64,000 nucleotides of DNA, from assembly GCA_029237695.1 (NCBI GenBank), contig CM055272.1, positions 35,908,791 through 35,972,790 of the forward strand, in the 5' to 3' direction. Below the pieces are notes generated by a model that worked only from the letters and a program-made list of their open reading frames with translations, had not been told where the DNA came from and ran no database searches. Shown one piece after another: positions 34,012 to 44,699 of the stretch. Within the stretch, counting starts at the first letter, position 1. Each line of letters begins with the position of its first letter. The translations under genes and the position numbers were made by a program. The DNA is from Conchocele bisecta (lineage: Eukaryota; Mollusca; Bivalvia; Lucinida; Thyasiridae).

Positions 34012-34064
34012 ATATTATTTGAGCCACGTTTCTCCAGACGCATGCACATGTGCGAATGGAGAAA
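34010..34064. repeat. 55 bp direct repeat right of the family B / transposon composite
   Basis: Partner of 28162-28216. Sequence to its right ('gtcaccagtctagctcctga') reads as a family F-type repeat, so the composite appears to have entered such a repeat. Confidence 0.85.
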
Positions 34065-34429
34065 AGAGGTTTTATATGCCATTTGTCACCAGTCTAGCTC
34101 CTGATACCAAAGTATGTCAAACCAAATTATCTCCCCTGTTTATCGTAGTTTCTGGTCGTACGTACTAGAATATAGCGCATGATTTTGGAAATTTCATCAA
34201 ATAAAATGGCGCAATTGATTGATATATGTCATTTACTGTGCATGAGGCGAAACACTATACATATTGGATATCTGAGGCATCATCTGAGACACAGTGACTT
34301 TAAATATCGGCGACATTATCTCGGAAAAAGCATCACAAGCACGCCATAGGTTCAAGTAACAGACCAATGTCTATATAAATTAATTAAGTATACCTGAAAG
34401 TATCAACAATTGAAAACAAATAAGTTAAA

Positions 34430-34545
34430 AAATGCTCCCTGTTGTAACACATCGAGTGGTGTGAAATGTCCATATTTCACGAGTGCCCAACGGAAATCGT
34501 GAAATATGGACATTTCACATCAATTAATGTGTTATAACAAGAAGT
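34430..34545. repeat. Palindrome
   Basis: 'tgtaacacatcgagtggtgt' and 'gtgaaatgtccatatttcac' are mirrored by 'gtgaaatatggacatttcac' and 'ttaatgtgttataaca'. Single copy in the window. Confidence 0.75.
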
Positions 34546-34789
34546 AAACAAACCTTCTTTAACCTTTTTTTTTTCTCACTTATTGATGTTTTTATGTATA
34601 TTTATTGTATGTATAGACCTTGGTTCGATACTTCAACCTGTGAAGCGCGATTCCATCGAGGATAAAAATGGAGCAGCAGCTGTAACTAGGGAATGTAATC
34701 TTATATGTTTTACTGTTTCTTACAGCTAACAATGCTGTAATTATCTCCCTTGCCGCCGTTACATACGTAAATGTGATTGGGACAGTCAA

Positions 34790-34990
34790 AATGGGGTTTA
34801 TGTAATTTATTACCAGTCTAGCTCCTGATCAAATATCACAATCCTGAAGCATGGTAATGAGCTGTATTGCTTGATAGAATGGCGAAACAGTGCAGATCCT
34901 GATCAGACTGTGCGGATGCACAGGCTGATCTGGATCTACACCGGTCGCAAAACTAATACGTCAAATTTCTCCAGTCACAGCCACACGTGT
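34790..34990. repeat. Family F dispersed repeat
   Basis: Well preserved: 'tgcagatcctgatcagactg', 'caggctgatctggatctaca' and 'tttctccagtcacagccaca'. Confidence 0.75.
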
Positions 34991-34999
34991 GTCAAGATA

Positions 35000-36465
35000 T
35001 GTGCATATGTTACATTCCATGACACACCATGACGCGTCTCGTCTGTCAGAAAACAGAACTTCAGACCGCTGGTGCAATCAACTGTTCAGCACTAACTTGT
35101 TTACAGCTTAGCACGCACCCTGTCCATTTTGATATATTTAGTATTGCTCCGTGCATGTTGTACACGCAGTGCATATGCGCAAGAGTGAACCGCTGTGTTC
35201 ACTAAGCGTATCGGAGGGAAGTCCGTGCTGGAATTTTTTTCGGCAGGTAATTATCTCCAGGTTACCGGAGTCGCCCGGCCATCTTAGCTATTGGAAATTA
35301 ACTCGTATTTCCATTGTGTTATTCTTATTCGCTGGATTGTAGCAGCTGGATATGTGCTAATGTAAGTCGGGGCTGGGTGGGCTCGGGGTGGGTGGTATTC
35401 TGTTGAGCACGAGCTAAATTTATGAAGTCTGTCGCCTGTAGTTTTCTCTGCCGAGATGGTGAGAAAAGATCATATTCTTATTATTCTTATTAGTATTGTT
35501 CTTCTGCGTTGAAGCATTGCTTCAGGTTTACATGGAGAAATGTATGTATAGCCGTCAGGAAAGAATGGTGGGGTCTTCTTATGCAAACCAACCGAGTTTG
35601 CCACTTGGGAGCCGATTTCTTTCCATCCGCAGTTACTTTGGTGGTGTTCGAGAAAGTGGTGTTAGAAAGTGGTTCAAACAGATTCGAGTTTGCCATAAGT
35701 ATTCGCCATCAGTAATCCATCAGTAATCGCCACCATGTATTATTATATTAGGCTGTGGTGTGGTAGTGGTGGTACGGTGGCATTTGACGGACCCTGGTAA
35801 CACGGACCGCCGAGTGCCACTGGTCCCGCGTATTACCACCGCAACAGACGACTTCTGATAGGCTTTTAATATATTCTAACCTGCTGGAATAAAACTCCGG
35901 CTCCGTACAATATATCATCGCTAGGTTATACTCGTGCTCAGCTGAATGCTGCTCTCATCTGCCTGCTTCTGGCTCCGGCTTGCTGACGTGCTGCCGGGAT
36001 GTTGCAACTCGGTGAACGAGCGTCATTTGTCTTTACTGATTATATTGCACAAACTTGTGTGTCAAGTACCGCCAGGGGTGGATTGGTTCTACCTGGGACC
36101 CATTTTGATCTACATCACAGTTATACACATATGTCCGCCTTGCACCAACATATATCACGCAAAACACTTCAAATTCGGCCTTTTTGGACTTATATGTCCG
36201 GTATGGAATGTCTACGACCCAATTCCCGCCCTTAAATATAAGCTACAGTACAGTTAAGTAAAGTAAAGCGTGCTTCACAACGACAGGTCGTGTTTTTATC
36301 GGCCGGTAATTATCTCAAGGTTACCGGCGGCAGCCATCTTAACGAAAGTCTTACGGCCAATTCCGACCCTTAAATATAAGAGAAAACATGAAATGCGTCT
36401 GTCGAACGCGGATGCCACCTGCAGCATATTTGAGAAACTGTGACAAAGTGGTTAACCGAAAAGTG
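35000..36465. other. No gene recognised
   Basis: Two related segments, 'ggtaattatctccaggttac' (about 35247) and 'ggtaattatctcaaggttac' (about 36305), each followed by 'gccatctta', mark an unnamed dispersed repeat. Short frames here do not resemble known proteins. Confidence 0.45.
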
Positions 36466-36545
36466 TGACGGACGGACGGACAGACGGACGGACGGACGGT
36501 TCAAACACTATATGCCACCAGTTTCTTCGAAACCCGGTGGCATAA
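36466..36545. repeat. GACG microsatellite with adjoining hairpin
   Basis: A run of 'gacggacggacggacagacg' type is followed by 'tatgccaccagtttcttcga' and its mirror 'cccggtggcata'. The run recurs in complementary form at 38914-38991. Confidence 0.8.
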
Positions 36546-37065
36546 AAAAAGTGTGCTTCACTCGAGGTATGCACATGGTTTACACGGCATGTTGACACGC
36601 TATTTTCCGACCCACCCACCCTTGATTAAAGGGGTTGAAATGTGTTGTTAACTCCTAATAATCTCATTGCAGACAAGATGACCCATGATTTATTGTGTAT
36701 CAACGTGCTGTGTCCTACCTATGAGCGACAGTGAGAAGGTGGAGCTGGACGATTAAACAGTGTTGTTGTTGAATATGTTCTGTTGTTTGAGGAATTAATA
36801 AACCATGCATGTAGCCTGTGCAACCGCTCCTATGTATGTGTTGTCTATTTCCATAGGACCACAGTGAAGGTTAAATGATAAGTAATTTATTTATACATGA
36901 GAGACGATAATAAGTTGCTGGAGGTCAATCGATGAGTTCAAAAATAGGTAAACCAGGTGCATTATCATATCATAACCTCGTGTTCGTGTATAATAAATAC
37001 GTGATGGAGTGCACGTGCATGATGGTCACTACAGTAGTGTGTTTTGATGCTCCAAAATAGACATG

Positions 37066-37155
37066 TGTGTGGCTCAGTGGTATCGAAGCCGATGAATATC
37101 AACAATTTTGCAGAACTTGTGTTCATTCTATCAGGTCGAGAGTTCGAACCTCACA
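37066..37155 (+). repeat. tRNA-derived SINE-like unit or tRNA relic
   Basis: A box A match 'tggctcagtgg' (37070-37080) and a box B match 'gagttcgaacctc' (37139-37151) are about 60 nt apart, in tRNA order. The intervening sequence does not give a good cloverleaf, so I favour a SINE head or tRNA pseudogene over a functional tRNA. Confidence 0.5.
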
Positions 37156-37479
37156 AAACACATTATTTTTGTTGATAGAATTGCATTCTTTTTATGAATG
37201 GTTGGTGGAGAGGGAAATGTGTGAAACGGCGAGGGTTATCACTATTGCTGTATGACCTCAATGTGACATGATCGCCGAGAACATACTACCAGATTCTCCA
37301 TGTACTGTAGGCATGTCAAATGATGGACACAATAAAATGTGCATTTAGTTATTAATTTTCTTCAAAGTGAGACTAACTTTCTACATATCGCATGCAGAAG
37401 TTAAATGCAATTTGTAAGAGTAACACACAGACAAACAAAAATAAATATATAATAACAAATATATATATGTATCAACACT

Positions 37480-37560
37480 AAGATTCGAACTCACTACCAA
37501 CATTATTGATATCCGTCGCTCTAACCCCTCGACTACATAAGACTTGGTGACAAATCTCAA
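37480..37560 (-). repeat. tRNA-derived SINE-like unit, Ser/Leu-type head
   Basis: On the minus strand, 'tagtcgaggggttagagc' (box A) is followed by 'gtgagttcgaatctta' (box B, 37480-37494). The spacing and text are close to those of class I tRNA genes such as Ser. No convincing acceptor stem is visible. Confidence 0.55.
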
Positions 37561-37794
37561 AATCACTATTGAAAAGGAATGCAGGCACATATTTACCTGT
37601 CTCACATATTCTGTGTTTTGTTTATGACCGATCTGTTCGTAAACAAGTAGCAAGTTATCGACTGCGGACTATACATCTGAAATAATTGAAAGAGAGCATA
37701 ACTGTATTTTATATGAGACCCCAATTCTACAATAGATACAGCGGTGTATGACGTGCCGTAATATTTAAGTTATACCTTTTATACAACAAGGCGA

Positions 37795-37900
37795 GATGAG
37801 TATAATGAAATAGTGCACGAGTGATTGGGTCCTTCCGCTAAACAAACGAGTGAGCGTAGTAACCGAGTTTGTTTAGCGGTAGGCCGAAATTACTAGCATA
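37795..37900. repeat. Palindrome with 'cgctaaacaaac' arms
   Basis: 'ccgctaaacaaacgagtgag' faces 'gagtttgtttagcgg'. The outer parts are weakly paired. Confidence 0.6.
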
Positions 37901-38013
37901 TTATGTCGCGATAATGATCACAGCTGGTTAAATAAACATTTCCATACATTTAACAAATGATATTGTATGAAATCAGAAGTAAGAGTAAAATATGGCCAAA
38001 ATGTGTGCGAATT

Positions 38014-38176
38014 AATTTTCGTAAGTGCAAATTTGGGATCGTCTGGAAATTTAAATTGATGGATTTACATTTATTGAGCATATGCTCAATATATGTAAAT
38101 CCAATAATTGTTTGCAAGAAATTACAGACTTATATTTTTGCACTTTAGTCGTACGAAGTTTAGTGAAACGGGCCCC
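38014..38176 (+). mobile_element. Family A hairpin MITE, copy 6, truncated
   Basis: The first roughly 30 bp are missing and both arms carry deletions. The right end 'agtttagtgaaacgggcccc' is intact. Confidence 0.85.
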
Positions 38177-38291
38177 ATATATGGGCCGTAGAGAAGGTGG
38201 CTGTCTCACGATTCAGATGGTATATCTGAGAAAAGGATTTGATTGGTCGAATGTAACACTCCATTGAAACGAGCGAAGGCATTTCCACCCT

Positions 38292-38520
38292 GGGGGCCGT
38301 TTCACGAAACTTCGTACGACTAAAATGTTCGTAAGTGCAAATTTAGGATCGTGTGGCACATTTCAATTGATGGATTTACATGTATTGAGCATATGCAGCC
38401 CATTCTCAATAAATGTAAATCCAATAATTGTTTAATATAACATGTTGTTAGTGTGAATTTTACAGACTATCATAATCTTGCACTTACGAACATTCGTACG
38501 AGTTTAGTGATACGGGCCCC
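38292..38520 (+). mobile_element. Family A hairpin MITE, copy 7
   Basis: Complete ends. The centre is reduced to 'gagcatatgcagcccattct', so the hairpin tip is lost. Confidence 0.85.
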
Positions 38521-38521
38521 T

Positions 38522-38723
38522 GGGGTCCGTTTCACTAAACATCGTACGACTAAGATGTTCGTAAGTGTAAATTTAGGATCGTCCGCAAAATCCAAATAAT
38601 GGATTTACATTTATTGAGCACAGGCTGCATATGCAGCCTATGCTCAATAAATGTAAATCCAATAATTGTTTACAAGAAAACTTACGAACATTCTAGTCGT
38701 ACCAGTTTAGTGAAACGGGCCCC
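38522..38723 (+). mobile_element. Family A hairpin MITE, copy 8, directly after copy 7
   Basis: The right arm lacks about 50 bp. Only one base separates it from copy 7, giving three A elements within 710 bp. Confidence 0.85.
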
Positions 38724-38754
38724 TGGTTACTATATTGACGTACGTTCCATATAT

Positions 38755-38835
38755 AGCCTACATAAATGGGTGGGTGGGTAAGACTTTTGGAATGGGCCAT
38801 CTATCGGGTCCCAGGTCCGAGTCTTCCAACTGTGT
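38755..38835. mobile_element. Family N (hAT-like) end fragment
   Basis: 'ggtcccaggtccgagtcttc' and 'aatgggtgggtgggtaa' match the right end of the element at 20233-21942. No left end is seen. Confidence 0.6.
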
Positions 38836-38913
38836 GCATGTACTACAAGTGACCCATATCAATCAATCGCACCATTTCATTTGATCTAATTTCAAAGCGT
38901 TTGTTACGGTGGT

Positions 38914-38991
38914 TTGTCCGTCCGTCCGTCCGTCCGTCCGTCCATCCGTCCATGCGTCCGTCCGTCCGTCCGCCCGTGCGTCCGTCCGTCA
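38914..38991. repeat. CCGT microsatellite
   Basis: About 19 near-perfect tetranucleotide units with a few substitutions. It immediately precedes a tandem array. Confidence 0.9.
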
Positions 38992-38999
38992 CTAAACTT

Positions 39000-39850
39000 A
39001 ACATCAGAGAAATATTGTTATAACTTCTATTTCGTTCATCTAAAGTGCTTAATATTTCACACATGCATTCCTGTAAGGCTCTACTACCATGCTGTGCCAA
39101 ATCCACGACCGCCCAAACCCCGCTGATCCCAAGGTCAAGGTCAAATACTTAGTCTCTTTACAAAACTTAACATCAGAGAAATATGTTATAACTTCTATTT
39201 CCTTTATCTAAAATGCTTAATATTTCACACATGCATTCCTGTAAGGCTCTACTACCATGCTGTGCCAAATCCACGACCGCCCAAACCCCACTGATCCCAA
39301 GGTCAAGGTCAAATACTTAGTCTCTTTACAAAACTTAACATCAAAGAAATATTGTTATACATGTAACTTCTATTTCCTTTATCTAAAATGCTTAATATTT
39401 CACACATGCGTTCCTGTACGTCTACTACCATGCTATGCCACCTCCACGACCGTCCAACCCCGCTGATCACAAGGTTAAGGTCAAATACTTGGTCTCTTTA
39501 CAAAACTTAACATCAGAGAAATAAGTTATAACTTCTATTTCCTTCATTGAAAATTCTTAATATTTCACTCGTGCATTCCTCTAAGGTTTTACTATCATGC
39601 TGTGACAAATATACGACCGTCCAACCCCCGCTGATCCCAAAGTCAAGGTCACATACTTTCTTAATAAAAATTCTTAATATTTCATGCATGCATTCCTCTA
39701 AGGCTCTACTATCATTCTGTGACAAATCCCCGCTGATCTCGAGGTCAAGGTCACATACTTAGTCTCTTTACAAAACTTAACATCAAAGAAATCGTTATAA
39801 CTTCTATTTCCTTGCTCGGATCTGCTTCACATTTCACACACGCATTGCTC
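39000..39850. repeat. Tandem array, unit about 169 bp, about five copies
   Basis: Units include 'acttaacatcagagaaatat', 'tttcacacatgcattcctgt' and 'ctgatcccaaggtcaaggtc'. Starts at about 39002, 39171, 39339 and 39511 give periods of 168-172 bp. One later unit is shortened by about 70 bp. Confidence 0.9.
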
Positions 39851-40202
39851 CAATGGACCTCTACCACCCTGTGACAAATTCACGTTCGTGCCGCCCCCGC
39901 TAAGCCCAGAGTCAGGGTCACAAGCCCACACAATTGGATTTTTTGTTTGCATATTTAGGGATACCTGGGCCCACGCTGTAAGGAAAATTTATGAAAGTAT
40001 GGTTTGGTTTAAACATATTTTATTCGTATATTATTTACAAGTAAGGCATCAATCGTAGTATATACAGAATTATACAAATGGGATTGGATTGAAAGCAAGC
40101 TTATATAAATCCTCTCCAAAGTATGGTTTGTTGTGAACATACACACCACATTTCGAAAGACGTTTCCATTAAAAACATTACTGTCTGTTTCAAGAAATAT
40201 GC

Positions 40203-40550
40203 TCACATTTTACGGCTATATAAACAATGCAAAAAAACATATTTTTTTCGATAATATTAAATGTTATCAAACTTTAAGAATGATCCTTCTTTATAGTTCG
40301 TGAAAGTTGGTCCGATATTGATTTTATTGCGACTTTTGTTTTCTTAGTTAGATCATTTTCAAACTATCTAACCAGGTTTCGGAGTCAATTACCTTTTTAT
40401 TTCGTTGTTTGACTCCTCCCTTTCCTTTTCACCCATGTTAAATTCCCATATACAAATCAATTTTTCGTAATAAAATTCATAGTGGACCAAATTTCACGTA
40501 ATAAAAATTGAATATTATCGAAAAAAAAATAGTTTTTGCAGTGCTTAAAT
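40203..40550. mobile_element. Family L palindromic element, copy 1, eroded
   Basis: Outer parts 'attttacggctatataaaca' and 'tttttttcgataatattaaa' match 47924-48479. The right arm ends early at 'gaatattatcgaaaaa'. Confidence 0.65.
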
Positions 40551-40660
40551 AGCCTGCGCCTGCGCTAATCTTGCCAATATTTTTTGGCCAAAGATGTGGC
40601 TCAGACTTGATTGCGAGTTGAGATTGCCAATCGATGTGACGTCAGAAACGTTGACTTCTG

Positions 40661-40964
40661 TAGCCGATTTCATCAAAATTGCAAAGTATACTTAGCTAGC
40701 AAAGTATATTTTGAGGGAGTAATCATTTATCTTTCCCGAAATGCATTATGTCATATAGAACTAACGACTTCATATAGTTGATGATTAAAAGTATGCAACA
40801 TTATTATACTGAATGTATTACATTATCACAGCCAAAATGGCTGTGATAACGTAATATTTTCAGTATAATAAAAATTAATAGATTTATTCTTAAATTGAAA
40901 ATTTCTCCCTCAAAGCATACTTTGCTAGATAAGTATGCTTTGCAATGTTGGTGAAATAGGCTAC
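40661..40964 (-). mobile_element. Family E palindromic MITE, copy 4
   Basis: Flanked by CTG at 40658-40660 and 40965-40967. Substitutions have changed one 'tatacttt' box to 'catacttt' in each right-hand repeat. Confidence 0.9.
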
Positions 40965-41014
40965 TGGTCAATATTAACGTAGGCGTTTGAGTAAATGAGT
41001 TGCATAAGCATAAT

Positions 41015-41180
41015 ACAGTGAAACCTCTCTACACCGGACACCCTGGGAGGTCCCCAGGGTGTCCGGTTTCGAGATGTTTCACTGTAAATCGGACATTCGA
41101 TAATGTTGAGTCATAGTTGTGTGCTATGCGATCATGAACATACATTATCACCAGAGGTAAATGACCAAGGAACTCGTCAA
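41015..41180. repeat. Family H palindrome with conserved right flank, copy 2
   Basis: The palindrome 'acagtgaaacctctctacac' / 'ggtttcgagatgtttcactg' is followed by 'gtgtgctatgcgatcatgaa ... taaatgaccaaggaa'. That flank is also present after the copy at 59203, so the mobile unit is larger than the hairpin. Confidence 0.7.
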
Positions 41181-41399
41181 AATACGCTCACATATGTTGT
41201 ATTGATGTTCACTTTATTTCTTTCTGCGCATGTCTATGACCCAATGCATTTAAAAGGGAACAACACACTACGATCTTCGTTTCACACGACATGTTCTATG
41301 CCACATGGCCTGTCGATTGACTTCATGCATTCAATTAATATTGGTGTTTAATTATTCGTTAATTAGTAATTACCCGGATCAATATATGTTAAAGGTTGC

Positions 41400-42420
41400 C
41401 TTGCAAATGGAGTTGGCTCTCTAGAGACCGTTAAACGATAATTACCGGAACTCTGTAGATTTGGTTCTCTGACAGAAGCATCGTGGGTATTGGCATCTGC
41501 TCTGTGCACATCCCGTGTATTTTAACACTTATATTAACTTATATTTATGGACGGCATATATTTACACCGTCCATAAATTCACAATGGAAACGCCCATTCA
41601 GCTTATTGCGTTTATATCCCAATACATTGCATACGTTAGCCCCATGTGACGTCACGCGATGTAACAGTTGTTGATTGGTTAAAGTTTGTTTGACGTCATT
41701 AATATCCGCGACGTTGTCCTTGAATATCGGCACGCTGTTCTGTTTATTGCGACAACATGGCGTAAACAATGCGATTCTGACTTTTAACGCCATATTTAAC
41801 TATTGACGTTTTTGAAACATCAGAACACGCAATGTAAATATATATTTAAAGTGATAAAACCATTGGCTTACTGTAGTCTGTTGATCTGTTTAAAGTTTGC
41901 AAGGCCATGGTTTTTATTTGGTATATATGTTCACTGCCACCACCATTTATTGTTCCTAAAAGCAAAACCATTATCATATATATGGCTATTCTTTGATACT
42001 TTCATATTTGGTATGCATGTTGTGGGACCTATTTTCCCGTCACCTGCACACATCCTGCTCTGGATATTCACTAATTAAAGCATAGGTTTATTTATAGCTA
42101 AGGAAGATAAATTCAATCTCCTGTGACCACCCCAAAAGTAAGCGACTGGAATTGAAACTACATCACAATACAAACATGTGCCGAATTAAAAGATAAACCC
42201 GAGCAAAATTTAAACAGACCAAATGTGTTTCATACTACAGTAAACGCAACAACCCATGATGTTATTTCATCGAGCACTAACTGAATGTAGTTGTCACACA
42301 CATGTTATTTATATGAACTATTACATCGTGGTGTCATAATGTTATGGCCTGCATGCAATAAAGAATTACTTATATTATTATCATTATTATTGAGAAATGG
42401 GCCTTATTGGCTTTGCGACC
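41400..42420. other. No gene recognised
   Basis: A short hairpin 'tatggacggcatatatttac' / 'accgtccata' lies at 41546-41576. Overlapping short frames on both strands show no known family. Confidence 0.45.
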
Positions 42421-42433
42421 AGTGCAGATCCAG

Positions 42434-42736
42434 TAGCCTCTTTCACCAACATTGCAAAGTATACTTATCTAGCAATATACTTTGAGGGAGAAAATTTCAA
42501 TTTAAGGATAAATTTATTAATTTTTATTACACTGAATTGATTACTTTATCACAGCCATTTTGGCTGTGATAATGTAATACATTCAGTATAATAATTCTGC
42601 AAATTTTTAATCATCAAATATATGCAATCGTTAGTTCTATATGTAATAATGTATTTCAGGAAAAATAAATGGTTATACTCCCTCAAAGTATGCTTTGCTA
42701 GAAAAGTATACTTTGCAATGTTGGTGAAATCGGCTA
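42434..42736 (+). mobile_element. Family E palindromic MITE, copy 5, nested in family F
   Basis: Flanked by CAG (42431-42433 and 42737-42739). The flanks 'gcgaccagtgcagatc' and 'atcagacagtgctggt' rejoin into a family F sequence, confirming the exact insertion site. Confidence 0.9.
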
Positions 42737-42783
42737 CAGATCAGACAGTGCTGGTACGGGTATGGGATGGGATAAATTACTTA

Positions 42784-42875
42784 GAGCACGGTTGTCCAGA
42801 TGTACGATCGATAATCATCCCACTGCATGAAGCTCACAGATTACCTATTAATCGTACGACGGACAACCGTGCTCT
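42784..42875. repeat. Hairpin, arms about 25 bp
   Basis: 'agagcacggttgtccagatg' faces 'cgacggacaaccgtgctct'. Confidence 0.7.
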
Positions 42876-42892
42876 TATGTATCCAACCTCCA

Positions 42893-43345
42893 GGCGCGGA
42901 TCCAGGATTTCGGGTTAGGGGGGGGCGTAACTATTTTGCAATACTTGACTATATAATATATAGTCAAGCATTGCAAAATAGTCGAGATAGCGCTAGGGGG
43001 GTCCGGGGGCATCGGAAAATTTTGCAAATCTACATCGCATTTCCTGCGTTGTGGCGCAATTTGGAGCAAAAATATTGACACTGTCACAGTATGTTTAGAC
43101 ATGATTTTTGATTGAAAACGTTTAAATTTTTAAATTTTGAAACAATAAGAAAACGACCGAAAAATGCATGGAAAACATGGCACTTGGCATGAAATGAAAC
43201 GTGCCTTGTAACTTGTAAAAAATCTTTACTCGGCGAATTTTAGGGGGGGGGGGCGTGCGCCGGGTCCGCCCCCCCCGAATTTTAGGGGGGGGGGGGCGTG
43301 CGCCGGGTCCGCCCCCCCCCCCCCCTCCCCTGAATCCGCCCATGA
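42893..43345. mobile_element. MITE with 'ggatccagg / cctgaatcc' ends and G/C runs
   Basis: The left end 'cgcggatccaggatttcggg' and right end 'cccctgaatccgccca' are inverted. Near-identical 'acctccagg' and 'acctctagg' flank it, a candidate 9 bp target duplication. Inside, a segment with 'gcgtgcgccgggtccgcccc' between long G and C homopolymers is present twice (43235-43320). Confidence 0.65.
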
Positions 43346-43849
43346 CCTCTAGGTTACATTCCACAATTGATTGCTACTATATAATTTAACAGAAAACTGT
43401 GTCACCTGGATTTATTTGAAATACATATAGAATGGAATACTTTCTGTCAGACTAGCATGTTCATAATGAATTAGCTTTTGGACATTAAAATATGAGGAGA
43501 AAACAAGGTGTTGGCAATCATGTAAGAAATTCCCATGATTCGGAAGGCATGCTTGATTAAAAAAGCAGACGCTAGAGAATGGATCAACGAATGATAGGGC
43601 CATGTGACGTATGAATACGTGACAGGCAGTAAAATGAAAATTCTCTCACATTTGTTGTTGCATGAGTAAATGTATATGTAATACTATAATAATTCCAATC
43701 CGAAATTCACCAGTAACCACAATCGGTTAGCTCAAAGCAAGCAAAATGTTTCGCACTATTTCTACAATATGTACTACTTTCGACTGGAACACTAAGGACC
43801 ACACTCGATTTACCGGAATGAAACCTCTATGTCCATACCACGACTGGTT

Positions 43850-44480
43850 CTGTTAATAATTCGGTGTTATCGTCTGGAATACGGGGTAAAACTCCGGACG
43901 GGGTGAAATTCGGGAATATGGGGTCAAACTCGGAATTATGAAGTAAACGTCCGGAATATTGGGTAAAACGAAATTCGGGATTGTGGAGTAAAAGTCCTGA
44001 AAATGGTAAAACTTCGGAATACGGGATAAATTTCGGGAATGCGGGGTAAAACTCGGAAAAAAGAGGGGAAGTCGGGTAAAAGTTCGGATTATGGGGTAAA
44101 ACTCCGGAATACGATGTAAAATTCGGGAATATGAGGTAAAAACTCGGGAATATGGGGTAAAACTCGGGAATACGGTGTAAAACTCGACAATATGGGGTAA
44201 AACTTGAAAATACGGGGTGAAACTTGACAATATGGGGTAAAACTCGGGAATACGGGGTAAAACTCGACAATATGTGGTCAAACTCGGAAATACGGGGTGA
44301 AACTCGACAATATGGAGTAAAACTCGGGAATACGGGGTAAAACTCGACAATATGGGGTAACACTCGGGAATACGGGGTAACACTCGACAATATGGGATAA
44401 AACTCGGAAATACGGGGTGAAACTCGGAAATACGGGGTGAAACTCGACAATATGGGGTAAAACTCGTGAATACGGGTTAT
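43850..44480. repeat. Minisatellite, 20 bp unit in a 40 bp alternation
   Basis: Units 'aactcgggaatacggggtaa' and 'aactcgacaatatggggtaa' alternate for about 30 repeats. On the minus strand a 20 bp period lets all three frames read nearly the same repeated peptide (FTPY.RVLPHIVEFYP-like). This explains overlapping long open frames of 233, 176 and 137 codons. I consider them non-coding. Confidence 0.9.
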
Positions 44481-44574
44481 GTGGGATAAGAACCAATAGA
44501 GATATTGAATAATCACCTTTTTGCACATACCAGTTATTCCACTTTCTCACAGTGGCGCCATTGTGTGAATTGTG

Positions 44575-44670
44575 AACAGTTCTTTCGCTGATCAGGCAGC
44601 GCGGATGCGGATGCGCAGTCTGATCAGTGACTGGACTGGTCGCAATTGTGCTAGAGCCACGTTTATCGCT
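44575..44670. repeat. Family F dispersed repeat, fragment
   Basis: 'cagtctgatcagtgactgga' and 'gagccacgtttatcgctc' are recognisable. Confidence 0.55.
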
Positions 44671-44699
44671 CGGATGAACTCGTTTGAACAATAATTCGA

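Noticed and set aside
37066..37155. Functional tRNA gene
   Set aside because: Box A and box B are present, but acceptor and anticodon stems do not form convincingly.
43827..44528. 233-codon repetitive protein
   Set aside because: A 20 bp tandem array explains it; overlapping frames encode the same peptide, which argues against selection on one frame.
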